A model generated the notes under the pieces. It was not told the origin of the DNA, searched no databases, and saw only the letters and a program-made list of their open reading frames with translations. From Actinotignum urinale DSM 15805 (lineage in GTDB: Bacteria; Actinomycetota; Actinomycetes; Actinomycetales; Actinomycetaceae), in contig NZ_ATUY01000001.1 in NCBI RefSeq assembly GCF_000420445.1, positions 124,001 through 188,000 on the forward strand: a DNA stretch of 64,000 bases, read 5' to 3'. Positions 52,776-61,182 of the stretch are shown piece after piece (position 1 is the first letter of the stretch; each line of letters opens with the position of its first letter). Both the position numbers and the translations under genes were made by a program.

Positions 52776-54008
52776 CTATTGAGCATTCTTTTCCCGTTTT
52801 TTCCCTTTCAGCACACTCGCCATACCCAGGGAGTCAAACCCGAAACGTTCCCGCACCTCGTCAATCACGCCATCGACATCCGCCCGGCGCAGATTTTCGT
52901 CCAATGCAAGCTGCCTATCTACCTTGGCGTCCTCCAAACCTTCAACCCTCACACCCAATAACCGCACCCCACCCTCCGGAATATCCACTCCATCCAATAA
53001 ATGCCGAGCCACACGGTAAATATCGATCGCATTATTCATGGATGTTCCTGGCGTTGATGAACGAGTTATCGTCGTAAAATCTGTGAAACGAACCTTAATG
53101 GCAACGGTTCTACCGCGCAGTTTCCTCCCGCGCAGGCGGGCCGCCACATCATCGGCTTGGGCGAGCAACACAGAATCGAGACGCGAGCGAGAGGTAAGCG
53201 GATCAAAAAATGTTTCCTCCCGGCCCACAGATTTTTCTTCACGCCGAATTTCTATCCCCCGCTCATCATGCCCACACGCCAGAGCATATACGTGCGCGCC
53301 CACAGCTTTGCCTAAAAGACGCTCCATGTATTTTTGTCCCGTCGCAACAACATCACCAACCGTCGTAATGCCGGAACTTTTTAGGCGCGCCTGAGCTTGC
53401 GGCCCCACACCCCACAAGGCCCCCACGGGCAGGCCGACCAAAAAATCCTGCGTTTTATCGGCTGGGATGAGGAGGAGACCATCCGGCTTGGCGTGCGCTG
53501 ACGCAATTTTTGCAACGTGTTTTGTTGCCGCTATCCCCACGGATGCGGGCACCCGGATCTCCTGTCTAATACGCCGACGGATAAGCGCGCCCACCTCAAC
53601 AGGTGAACCGAAAAGGCGACGCGCCCCGGAAACATCAAGAAACGCTTCATCAACCGAAATTTTTTCCACTCGTGGCGTAATGTCGTGAAGAATCTTCATG
53701 ATTCGATCCGAATATTCACCATAGAGGGAACCGCGCACGGGAAGCATAATGAGATTCGGGCATTTTCTATACGCCTGGCTCACAGGCATCGCGGAGTTAA
53801 CACCAAAAGCGCGTGCTTCGTAGGAGGCGGCAGCTACGACTCCGCGTTCAACCCCGCCAACAGCTACAGGTTTTCCTCGAAGCTCAGGATGGTAGAGAAG
53901 CTCAACAGACACAAAAAACGCGTCCATGTCTACGTGGAGAATGGGGGTCGCCGAATCATCATCACCCCATGAATGGCGTGCTTGTGCAGACCGAGGTGCG
54001 CGGGACAT
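52776..54008 (-). CDS. dinB: DNA polymerase IV
   Basis: Y-family translesion polymerase (410 aa). ILHVDMDAFFVSVEL and KISVDEAFLDVS carry the catalytic acids, VGIAATKHVAKIASAHAKPDGL and LWGVGPQAQARL follow, then the little finger. The C-terminus has no clear clamp-binding motif that I can name. ATG 54008 with an AAGGGGGA ribosome site. No LexA box was found upstream, unlike umuDC. Confidence 0.94.
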   Translation of the reverse strand: MSRAPRSAQARHSWGDDDSATPILHVDMDAFFVSVELLYHPELRGKPVAVGGVERGVVAAASYEARAFGVNSAMPVSQAYRKCPNLIMLPVRGSLYGEYSDRIMKILHDITPRVEKISVDEAFLDVSGARRLFGSPVEVGALIRRRIRQEIRVPASVGIAATKHVAKIASAHAKPDGLLLIPADKTQDFLVGLPVGALWGVGPQAQARLKSSGITTVGDVVATGQKYMERLLGKAVGAHVYALACGHDERGIEIRREEKSVGREETFFDPLTSRSRLDSVLLAQADDVAARLRGRKLRGRTVAIKVRFTDFTTITRSSTPGTSMNNAIDIYRVARHLLDGVDIPEGGVRLLGVRVEGLEDAKVDRQLALDENLRRADVDGVIDEVRERFGFDSLGMASVLKGKKREKNAQ

Positions 54009-54070
54009 AATCCCCCTTTCTCTCCGTTGCGCTACTTTCTACCCTCACACAAAGTTCCCACCATGAGAAG

Positions 54071-54190
54071 TTTTTCGTCGACGCGCGTAAGGGTGAGAAT
54101 CGCGAGGTTTGCTCTCACACCCTATGTATTTTTTCGTCGACGCGTGTAAGGGATGTGAATCTTCACCAGTTTCCGCTCACTACACCTATC
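54071..54190. repeat. two 59-bp degenerate tandem units
   Basis: TTTTTCGTCGACGCG followed by C/T-GTAAGGG occurs at 54071 and 54130 (59 bp apart), with weaker matches through the rest of the unit (CTCACAC near the end). It fills the spacer between the divergent dinB and the spermidine synthase-like gene. Confidence 0.85.
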
Positions 54191-54205
54191 CACTAGGCTA
54201 CAACT

Positions 54206-55051
54206 GTGACCTTTAATTTACCTGACCGTGAAGTTATTACGGATTTTTCCGTGGCTGAAGTTGAACAACATCGTGACCGCCCTTCGCTCGTCACCTTGTA
54301 TTTGAGTGGCTCGGAATCTTCCGCGCTGGACATGAACGATCCCGAATACCTCGAATTTGAATATATGCAACAATTTCGGGCAGTGATTGACTCGGTTTTT
54401 ACCGGGCGAGAAGCCTTGCGGGCGCTTCATCTAGGCGGGGCGGGTTGCGCTTTTGCCCGTGCGCTTGATGCGGGACACCCAGGTTCTCGCCAGCTCGTCT
54501 CCGAAATTGACGCAAAGTTGGCGAAATACGTGCGCGAATGGTTTGATTTACCCCCATCCCCTCGCCTTCGAATTCGCGTGCAGGATGCTCGTGAAACTCT
54601 GGACACCACGCAGGCAACTTGGGATGTTATTGTGCGCGATGCCTTCGTTAATCAAGATGTTCCCGCTCATTTGCGTACCCTAGAGGTTGCCGAGCGCGCC
54701 TCCCAGATCTTGAGTGAGCGCGGTATTTTCCTGTTGAATTCTGTGGCCTCAACGGGATTGAAACGTTTTAATTCGCAAGCCGCGCAGCTTCTGCACTGTT
54801 TCCCGCATGTTTTAGGGATTATCGATCCATCTGTTTTGCGGGGCAGGCGGTACGGAAATCTCGTATTGGCCGCCTCTCACAGCGAATTCCCCGTCGCTTT
54901 AATCGATCGTGCTGTTCGCAGGCTCCCCTTGCCCGCTCGCATAGTGAGCCAGAAAGATCTGGAAAAGCGGGCCAAAGGCGCTGTTGTTTTTCACGACGCT
55001 GACATCCCAGGTTTTCTTATTGAAGACGACGAAACTTCGCACGACTCGTAA
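54206..55051 (+). CDS. spermidine synthase-like protein
   Basis: 281-aa protein with the Rossmann fold of spermidine synthases/SAM-dependent methyltransferases: ALRALHLGGAGCAFARAL is the GGG-like loop, VSEIDAKLAKYVREWF the acidic second strand, and DVIVRDAFVNQDVPAHL the active-site region. The polyamine Asp pair is not clearly kept, so the true reaction is uncertain. Such 'fused MFS/spermidine synthase' relatives are common in Actinobacteria. GTG 54206 has no Shine-Dalgarno; TAGGCT 6 nt upstream may be a -10 (leaderless). The 3' end is repeated. Confidence 0.75.
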   Translation: MTFNLPDREVITDFSVAEVEQHRDRPSLVTLYLSGSESSALDMNDPEYLEFEYMQQFRAVIDSVFTGREALRALHLGGAGCAFARALDAGHPGSRQLVSEIDAKLAKYVREWFDLPPSPRLRIRVQDARETLDTTQATWDVIVRDAFVNQDVPAHLRTLEVAERASQILSERGIFLLNSVASTGLKRFNSQAAQLLHCFPHVLGIIDPSVLRGRRYGNLVLAASHSEFPVALIDRAVRRLPLPARIVSQKDLEKRAKGAVVFHDADIPGFLIEDDETSHDS

Positions 55052-55110
55052 AAATATTTCACTTTCTTCGCACGACTCGTAAAATATTGCGACTTCTTCG
55101 CGAGTCTCCC
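55035..55110. repeat. 3' end of the spermidine synthase-like gene repeated
   Basis: CTTCGCACGACTCGTAAAA, holding the last codons and TAA stop, occurs at 55035 and 55066 (31 bp apart); a third decayed copy CTTCGCGAGTCTCC starts at 55096 (30 bp further). The copies lie downstream of the gene. Confidence 0.9.
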
Positions 55111-55131
55111 CCGCTTCCGATTCCCCTGGAT

Positions 55132-56103
55132 TTACTCGGCGGCTCGGCGCCCTCGCTTCGGATTACCTTGGGCGTCGTACATGGACGTAAAGCCATGAAT
55201 TTCCTTGCTTTTCGATTTTTCACGACGTTGACTTTCTTCAACTCGCGCAAGGAAAGCTTCAGCAGCCTGACCGATTTCTTCCGTCGTCGGTACGATGATT
55301 TGTGAATCTGGTGGGCTTACAAGTCCGGGTTCTACTCCTTGTGCGTCGTACTGTTTTTCCATGTTGGAAACGAGTTCTTGCATATCTTCATCTTCTTGAA
55401 GTGTTGCGTTAATACGTTCGGTATCTTCTCTTGCAAGTGCCTCAAGATCGCCCAGTGGCAACGAAAGGCCACTGACGGTTGACAACATTCGTAGCGCCGA
55501 CACAGCACCCATGGCGTGCCTAAAGCCCGCGATATACATGGGCACGCGCATGGTGAGCGCAACAGTTCCAAAACCTCGCTTGCCTGCACGATATTCGAGA
55601 TAGTCTGCAAACGATGCCTGGAACCAGACCGTTGTTTCAATGGGCGGGGCTACTTCTTCCATATTTTTTGAGCGAACAAGCATATCGGGTTTACGAGTAT
55701 GCGGAACGGGAGCTACCAAAGAACCAATGAAATACAGGGTTTTTACGCCGCACGTTTGGGCAACATCAAGAACCGCCTCAGAAAATTCTTCCCACCGATA
55801 ATCTGGTTCGCAACCCGTCAGAAGGAAGAATGGCTTGCCCTCAATATCGTGAACGTTAAGCAAATCAATTGAAGGCATTATAGCTTCAACAAGCATCCCG
55901 TTATCATATTTCACTTGGGTTCGTTGGGCGCGATAATCCAGAAGATAGTCCGATTTAATATGAACAGTTGTTGTAGAGTCGAGCACTTGGAAGGATTGGT
56001 GGACGAGCGCCGAGATATGCCCGATGTCATTGGTGGGATCCACGAGGTTTACCACCATAATGGGGTTACTCGTTTTTTCATCAATACGGATTAATACGTT
56101 CAT
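55132..56103 (-). CDS. PAC2 family protein
   Basis: 323-aa PAC2 (proteasome assembly chaperone 2-like) protein. IMVVNLVDPTNDIGHISALV and LTGCEPDYRWEEFSEAVLDVA, TLYFIGSLVAPVPHTRKPDM are the fold's conserved strands. The last about 80 residues are charged and probably helical. The role in bacteria is unclear; many Actinobacteria carry it with or without a proteasome. ATG 56103 with AAGGA 4 nt upstream. It is divergent from helD across a repeat-filled spacer. Confidence 0.87.
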   Translation of the reverse strand: MNVLIRIDEKTSNPIMVVNLVDPTNDIGHISALVHQSFQVLDSTTTVHIKSDYLLDYRAQRTQVKYDNGMLVEAIMPSIDLLNVHDIEGKPFFLLTGCEPDYRWEEFSEAVLDVAQTCGVKTLYFIGSLVAPVPHTRKPDMLVRSKNMEEVAPPIETTVWFQASFADYLEYRAGKRGFGTVALTMRVPMYIAGFRHAMGAVSALRMLSTVSGLSLPLGDLEALAREDTERINATLQEDEDMQELVSNMEKQYDAQGVEPGLVSPPDSQIIVPTTEEIGQAAEAFLARVEESQRREKSKSKEIHGFTSMYDAQGNPKRGRRAAE

Positions 56104-56488
56104 CTATCCTTAGTCCTCCTACTCATGTAATCATCTCACAAATGAAACTATTCCCGCTGAAAGAAATCGTGAATCTATTCGCGCTGAATATCGTGGCGCC
56201 ACATATCCACAAGTCACCGCGTATCCACAAGTCATCACATATCGACGACGGCACCGCCTATCCACAAGTCACCACCTATGCACAAGGGTTCCGCATATCG
56301 TCGTACAACATTAAGAAGAAAAAGGAGATACGCAACGCGACCTCTCTTCAACAAAATCGACGCGAAGCATGGAAACGATACGGCAATACGTCCTGCAGCC
56401 GGATTTTTCTCACACTGGGACGCTCGTCATGTCATTTTTTGCATTTTTTGGGCATAATTGTAAGCCAGTTTTTCACAAGGAGATCCGA
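56104..56488. other. 385-bp PAC2-helD spacer
   Basis: No gene seen. Its left half is an 18-bp tandem array (56187-56310) with DnaA-box-like words; the right half is AT-rich and should carry the helD promoter, though no firm boxes were found. The helD frame is open through the last part but without coding likeness. Confidence 0.5.
56187..56310 (+). repeat. 18-bp tandem array with DnaA-box-like words
   Basis: TATCCACAAGTCACC-like units start at 56205, 56223, 56241, 56260, 56278 and 56296 (spacing 18, 18, 19, 18, 18). Four contain an 8-of-9 match, or close to it, to the DnaA box TTATCCACA (ATATCCACA 56204, GTATCCACA 56222, CTATCCACA 56259; CTATGCACA 56277 fits the looser TTATNCACA form), all in one direction. 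This may be a DnaA-binding cluster or simply a minisatellite. Confidence 0.75.
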
Positions 56489-58762
56489 TTGAGCGGAACA
56501 AATACGCAAACATATCACGACGCACGCAATGAAGCGATTGCGGAGGAACAGGTATTTGTCGACACGGCATATGAGTCGCTAGATCGCCAGCGTACTCTAT
56601 ACCGCGCTCGTTTAGACACTATTCGCGCGCAAACCGGGCAGGAAAGCGCTGGAGAAATGCGTGAGCGCGATGCTTTCGCCACCCATTATGAAGACAATTT
56701 GATTCGTTTGCGTAATGTGGAAAATCGTCTTGTTTTAGGACGCCTTGATACGACCTCGGGTGAGACGGAATATATTGGGCGTATTTCTTTGCGCGATGAA
56801 CATCAAAATATCATTATGTTGGATTGGCGGGCGCCTCGTTCGGAACCGTTTTACCGCGCAACTCCTGCCCAGCCGGGCGATATTCGACGTCGACGCCATA
56901 TTCAAACCCGTTTACGCGAAGTTGTGGGCGTGGAAGATGAGCTCATGGATTCCTCCGTCGCTTCTTCGGATTTGAATTTGACGGGCGAAAGCGCCTTAAT
57001 GGCCGCATTAAATGCTGCTCGCGATGGAAAAATGAATGATATTGTGGCAACAATTCAAGCGGAGCAGGACGAAATTATTCGCTCGGATTCTCAAGGAATT
57101 TTGGTTGTTCAGGGCGGTCCGGGTACCGGTAAAACTGCGGTTGCTCTTCACCGTGCGGCGTATTTGTTGTACACGCTACGAGATACGTTATCGCGTAGCG
57201 GGGTTCTTATTGTGGGGCCTTCTCCGGTGTTTTTACGCTACATCGATAGGGTTTTACCGTCTCTTGGTGAATCTGATGTTGTTTCGACGACGATTGAAAA
57301 CCTCGTTCCGGGTGTGAAAGCAACACGTTGCGACACCCCGGAGGTGGCTGAGATTAAGGGGCGTCTTGTGTGGCGTGATATTGCACGTCGCGCTGTGCCA
57401 ATAATTTTGCAAAAACCTCTTCCCAAGCCGGTGACCTTACGAATTTCAGAGGTGAATGTGCGCTTGACTCCACAGGATGTTGAGTCGGCTCAAAGGATTG
57501 CACGTCGTGGAGGACGGCTTCATAATGAAGCGCGTGAAACCTATGCGAAACAACTTGTTGAGGTTTTGGCTGACCAAATTGCTGCGATAAAGAAAATTGA
57601 TTTAGCTGACAATCTGTGGATTTACGAAGATATTGCCGAATCTCGTGATGCTCGGCGTGAAATTAATTTACGGTGGCTACCGTCTTCTGCACAGTCTTTG
57701 CTTGAACGTTTATATGCGAATCCGGCCTTGCTTGAGCGGGTTGCCCCGGAGTTAAGCGCACAGGAGCGCCAGGCGTTGAAGCGCGAGAAGGGTTCCGGTT
57801 TTTCTGCTGGCGATATTGCCATTATTGATGAGTTGTATGAATATCTTGGGACTTTTTTGACCGCGAAGGAACGCGCATACCAACGTGCGCAACGCGCTCA
57901 GGATGCTGAACTTGTTTCTTACGCAAAGGAAACGATGTCTGCCATGAACCTGGGAGCCGGTATTGTGACCTCGGAAATGTTGGCTGACCGTATGCGTGTT
58001 TCCTCCCACGGTGATGACTTGGCCGACCGTGCCGCTCTCGATAGGTCCTGGACCTATGGTCATGTTGTGGTTGATGAGGCTCAAGAGTTGACCCCTATGC
58101 AATGGGAGATGATTATTCGACGCAACCCGAGTTTATCGATGACCTTGGTTGGGGATGTTGATCAACGTCCTGCTGGTGCACCTTCGGACGGATGGGAAGG
58201 TATTGTTGGTCGGCTTGCACAATATATGCGCGTTGCTGACCTAACGATTTCCTATCGAACACCGGCAGCGATTTTGGATATAGCAAGGAATGTTCTTGAG
58301 GCTCACGGGGTAAAGGTACGTCCGGTAACTGGCGCACGTAACGCTGAAAAGTGCTTCGACGTGGTCGCTTCTGGGAATACTCCCGTGTGTGAAACTGTTA
58401 TTGACGCAATTGTTGATTCATGCACAATGCTGAATTCTTGGTATGAAGATAAGGGGACTTTGAGCGTAATTGTTCCTGAGCTTCGTCGTTCGGAGATTGC
58501 TCATGCTGTAGCTACTTCTGATGCATTGAGCCAGTGGACGCGCGATACTCGTGGTGTGGATGTAACATCTCGCATCCAGGTGCTGACAACGCGTGAGGCC
58601 AAAGGATTGGAATTTGACGCTGTTGTATTGGTTGAGCCTGCAGAAATTTTGGCTGAAGGCCCTGGTAATTTGTATGTTGCCATGACTCGTTCGACTCGCC
58701 ACCTGCGCATTGTTCACTCGCAACCTTTACCCCCAGGTATGGACGTCAAGAAGAACGCATAA
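56489..58762 (+). CDS. helD: HelD-like RNA polymerase-associated ATPase
   Basis: UvrD/Rep-like superfamily 1 protein (757 aa) of the HelD/HelR group that frees stalled RNA polymerase. N-terminal antiparallel coiled-coil arm (about residues 5-75), GRISLRDEHQNIIMLDWRAP, Walker A VVQGGPGTGKTAVALH, Walker B HVVVDEAQELTPMQW, LVGDVDQRPAG, LTISYRTPAAIL and LTTREAKGLEFDAVVLVEP. Relatives can give rifamycin tolerance. The start is TTG 56489 with AAGGAGA 5 nt upstream; the open frame to 56369 is not conserved-looking. Confidence 0.9.
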   Translation: MSGTNTQTYHDARNEAIAEEQVFVDTAYESLDRQRTLYRARLDTIRAQTGQESAGEMRERDAFATHYEDNLIRLRNVENRLVLGRLDTTSGETEYIGRISLRDEHQNIIMLDWRAPRSEPFYRATPAQPGDIRRRRHIQTRLREVVGVEDELMDSSVASSDLNLTGESALMAALNAARDGKMNDIVATIQAEQDEIIRSDSQGILVVQGGPGTGKTAVALHRAAYLLYTLRDTLSRSGVLIVGPSPVFLRYIDRVLPSLGESDVVSTTIENLVPGVKATRCDTPEVAEIKGRLVWRDIARRAVPIILQKPLPKPVTLRISEVNVRLTPQDVESAQRIARRGGRLHNEARETYAKQLVEVLADQIAAIKKIDLADNLWIYEDIAESRDARREINLRWLPSSAQSLLERLYANPALLERVAPELSAQERQALKREKGSGFSAGDIAIIDELYEYLGTFLTAKERAYQRAQRAQDAELVSYAKETMSAMNLGAGIVTSEMLADRMRVSSHGDDLADRAALDRSWTYGHVVVDEAQELTPMQWEMIIRRNPSLSMTLVGDVDQRPAGAPSDGWEGIVGRLAQYMRVADLTISYRTPAAILDIARNVLEAHGVKVRPVTGARNAEKCFDVVASGNTPVCETVIDAIVDSCTMLNSWYEDKGTLSVIVPELRRSEIAHAVATSDALSQWTRDTRGVDVTSRIQVLTTREAKGLEFDAVVLVEPAEILAEGPGNLYVAMTRSTRHLRIVHSQPLPPGMDVKKNA

Positions 58763-58784
58763 TAGCCGAAGTAGCTCACACTGC

Positions 58785-58995
58785 GCGTAAATATAAAATT
58801 GACGCAACTACAGACACAACATAATCTACCTGCAACGTGACAGCTACCGTTGGAACTACACTGCTGACATAGAGTTCATTACATGTGTCGTGACAGCTAC
58901 CGAATCAACAAGAATACAGACATAACTGATTTACTTATGCCGTAATAACTACCGTGGAAACTACGCTACAGACTTAACGTAATCTACCCACCTCA
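58785..58995. repeat. four degenerate 52-53 bp tandem units
   Basis: Units start near 58785, 58837, 58890 and 58942. The middle two open with GTGACAGCTACCG, the last with GTAATAACTACCG; the first and last share CTACAGAC...AATCTACC. They fill the spacer between helD and nrdR almost completely. No coding sense. Confidence 0.85.
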
Positions 58996-59028
58996 GACAG
59001 CAGATTTGGTTGTCTGCGGTTAGGGTAA

Positions 59029-59493
59029 TCAGATGGCGGTGATAACGCTGTTGCCTTTTCGTAACTCTTCGATTTCGTTTTCGAAATCTTCAATAGAGTT
59101 GTAGTTTTTATAGACGGATGCGAAACGTAGATAGGCTACAAGGTCAAGGTGCTTGAGTGGCTCTAGGATTGCCGTACCAATTTCCTCGGCTTTAATATGG
59201 GCACTTCCCGATGCTCGCACGTTTTCTTCGACCTTTGCCGCTAATACGGCCAGCTGGTCCTCTGTTACAGGCCTTCCCTGGCAGGCTTTTCCAACACCGC
59301 TTATGATTTTTTGGCGCGAGAATTGTTCTGTAGCACCGCTTCTCTTAATAACAAGCAAATTTGGGGATTCTAATGTTGAGAAGCGACGTTTGCATTTTGA
59401 GCATTCTCGACGGCGACGGATGGAAATTCCGTCGTCAGTAATACGTGTATCAACTACACGAGAATCTGTATTACGACAAAAAGGGCAATGCAC
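59029..59493 (-). CDS. nrdR: transcriptional repressor NrdR
   Basis: Zinc-ribbon plus ATP-cone repressor (154 aa) of ribonucleotide reductase genes, sensing d[23 protein letters not shown] and [12 protein letters not shown] hold the four zinc cysteines; [20 protein letters not shown] starts the ATP-cone. GTG 59493 gives the canonical MHCPFC start and lies 6 nt after a perfect -10 box TATAAT, so the mRNA is leaderless; ATG 59496 would place the start codon too close to the -10. It is encoded downstream of the LexA-controlled membrane protein. Confidence 0.95.
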   Translation of the reverse strand: MHCPFCRNTDSRVVDTRITDDGISIRRRRECSKCKRRFSTLESPNLLVIKRSGATEQFSRQKIISGVGKACQGRPVTEDQLAVLAAKVEENVRASGSAHIKAEEIGTAILEPLKHLDLVAYLRFASVYKNYNSIEDFENEIEELRKGNSVITAI

Positions 59494-59499
59494 CATTAC

Positions 59500-59505
59500 A
59501 TTATA
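59500..59505 (-). promoter_or_regulatory. -10 box of leaderless nrdR
   Basis: Perfect TATAAT on the minus strand, 6 nt before the GTG start codon of nrdR at 59493. No good -35 was found. Confidence 0.65.
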
Positions 59506-59567
59506 CGGGAATAGAATGAAATTTGATATATTTTCCTTTCTCTCTACTTTGTTGACGTAGTTAACCG

Positions 59568-60227
59568 CTAATCACCCAGGGAACTTGAACCAATACCAGC
59601 TGCCGGAACAATATATTCTGCTGGCGTATATCTTTCTGCAACAGGTTCAGCATTACGTCCGCCTTCTGACCCTTGCATAAACGAGCCGATAATAAAACCA
59701 ACTATCACAACGAGACATATAAGAGAGAATTTCATTGCTCCGCCAATAATGCTACGAGTCTGCGCCTCTGTCACATAAAATTTTCTACCAGGGACGTGGA
59801 CGCGTTCTTTTCGACCATTCTGCTTGATAGCCGGAGCAACTGTTCGAACCGGAACAACTGTTCGAACGCGATAGCGCCCAACACCTTCTTGGACGATTCG
59901 ACGCGAAGCCCCAAGACCAGCCTCAACCGGCATAGACAGCTTCGCAACTCCAGGAGAAAAGTCCCGACTCTCCAATCGGGCTGTAGATAATTCCTGTAAC
60001 TTTTCTTTCGTTCGAGAACTCCGTGGACGCCCAGCTCCCGCCGCACTACGAGCCGTTGGCGCTACCTTTAATGAAGGACGTGTACCAGTTTGAACATCCC
60101 GACGCAGCGAATGTGAACTATCTTGTCCGCTGGGCGCACTTGGAACAACGCGGAGCCTTGTATTATCTACTTTCCGCGAACCATTCATTTCTTCATCAAG
60201 TAACCGGAAATCAACCGCTGTACTCAT
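59568..60227 (-). CDS. LexA-controlled single-pass membrane protein, putative SOS division inhibitor
   Basis: 219-aa protein with a long basic, Ser/Arg/Pro-rich cytoplasmic part (1-160), one helix (about residues 163-184, [21 protein letters not shown]) and a short outer tail of about 35 residues. Divergent from lexA and followed by nrdR, it holds the place of mycobacterial ChiZ (Rv2719c) and corynebacterial DivS, SOS-induced division suppressors, but has no LysM domain. ATG 60227 with GAGGGGG 5 nt upstream is used; upstream in-frame ATGs overlap the LexA box. A role in halting division during DNA damage is inferred from topology and regulation only. Confidence 0.75.
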   Translation of the reverse strand: MSTAVDFRLLDEEMNGSRKVDNTRLRVVPSAPSGQDSSHSLRRDVQTGTRPSLKVAPTARSAAGAGRPRSSRTKEKLQELSTARLESRDFSPGVAKLSMPVEAGLGASRRIVQEGVGRYRVRTVVPVRTVAPAIKQNGRKERVHVPGRKFYVTEAQTRSIIGGAMKFSLICLVVIVGFIIGSFMQGSEGGRNAEPVAERYTPAEYIVPAAGIGSSSLGD

Positions 60228-60239
60228 TTTTACCCCCTC

Positions 60240-60266
60240 GAACATTTGTTCGTCGAACATCTGTAC
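60240..60266 (-). promoter_or_regulatory. two LexA boxes of the divergent membrane protein
   Basis: GAACATTTGTTC (60240-60251), a perfect GAAC-N4-GTTC box, and GAACATCTGTAC (60255-60266) with one mismatch, immediately upstream of the ribosome site of the membrane protein gene. Confidence 0.85.
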
Positions 60267-60297
60267 TAACTCTACAACAAGGATCGGCTAATGTCTA

Positions 60298-60330
60298 GAA
60301 CAATCGTTCGACACGCCCGAACAAGTGTTT
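60298..60330 (+). promoter_or_regulatory. two LexA boxes of lexA
   Basis: GAACAATCGTTC (60298-60309), perfect GAAC-N4-GTTC, and GAACAAGTGTTT (60319-60330), one mismatch, 93-125 bp upstream of lexA. They give autoregulation; together with 60240-60266 the divergent control region has four boxes. Confidence 0.85.
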
Positions 60331-60422
60331 GAAAAGATTAATCAATCCACGTATCCTTGTATCTATAAGTAAACGATGTGGGTCCAGCATTATTTTTGAC
60401 ACGAACTTTTCTAGGGAGCATC

Positions 60423-61148
60423 ATGGCATTACCAGCGCTAACAGAACGCCAATCAGAGGTGCTACGCTTTATTGCTTCCTCAATTATTGAGAGGCGATTC
60501 CCACCCACTGTCAGGGAAATTTGCAACGGTGTTGGTTTAACCTCGCCATCATCAGTTCACTACCAACTCGATTCGCTCAGCAAAAAAGGCTACATTCTTC
60601 GAGAAGATCGCAGTTCACGCGCTATCGGGCTTACCGAACAAGCCCTCTGCCACCCAATTATTCTTGCCATTAAATCTTCACAGGAAAACACCGTCGTTAC
60701 TCCCTCGTATCCCGCTGAATCCTCACCCGTTATATCCATGTTTAACGATGTTGAAACTGGCGTTCAAGCAAGTGACTATGTAAATGTTCCCGTTGTGGGA
60801 AGCATCGCCGCCGGAAATCCTATTTTAGCGACGCAAGCTGTTGAAGATGTTTTCCCACTTCCTCGTCAGCTGACGGGTGAAGGTGATCTTTTCACCCTCC
60901 ACGTTAAGGGCGATTCCATGATAGACGCAGCAATTTGCGATGGCGATTGGGTTGTTGTTCGAAGCCAACCCGTCGCCAACAATGGAGAAATTGTGGCAGC
61001 CATGATAGACGGGGACGCAACCGTTAAAGTGTTCCAACACAAAAATGGACACGTCACCCTTCTCCCCTGCAACGAAAATTACGATCCCATCCCCGCAGAT
61101 GGCGCACAACTCCTCGGCAAAGTCGTTATGGTCATGCGTTCGCTCTAA
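60423..61148 (+). CDS. lexA: SOS repressor LexA
   Basis: LexA (241 aa). Winged helix: LTERQSEVLRFIASSI and TVREICNGVGLTSPSSVHYQLDSL; cleavage site in VGSIAAGNPILA (Ala-Gly), nucleophile in KGDSMIDAAICDGDWV, general base in DATVKVFQH. A linker of about 40 residues joins the domains. ATG 60423 with AGGGAG 4 nt upstream; the frame is open to 60378. It represses itself, the divergent membrane protein and umuDC through GAAC-N4-GTTC boxes. It ends 34 bp from the convergent helicase gene. Confidence 0.97.
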   Translation: MALPALTERQSEVLRFIASSIIERRFPPTVREICNGVGLTSPSSVHYQLDSLSKKGYILREDRSSRAIGLTEQALCHPIILAIKSSQENTVVTPSYPAESSPVISMFNDVETGVQASDYVNVPVVGSIAAGNPILATQAVEDVFPLPRQLTGEGDLFTLHVKGDSMIDAAICDGDWVVVRSQPVANNGEIVAAMIDGDATVKVFQHKNGHVTLLPCNENYDPIPADGAQLLGKVVMVMRSL

Positions 61149-61182
61149 ACAACATAACGCGCTCCACACCATATCTCGGTGG

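Noticed and set aside
56369-56488. Upstream extension of HelD from ATG 56369
   Set aside because: The 40 extra residues lack resemblance to HelD, while TTG 56489 has a strong AAGGAGA at the right distance.
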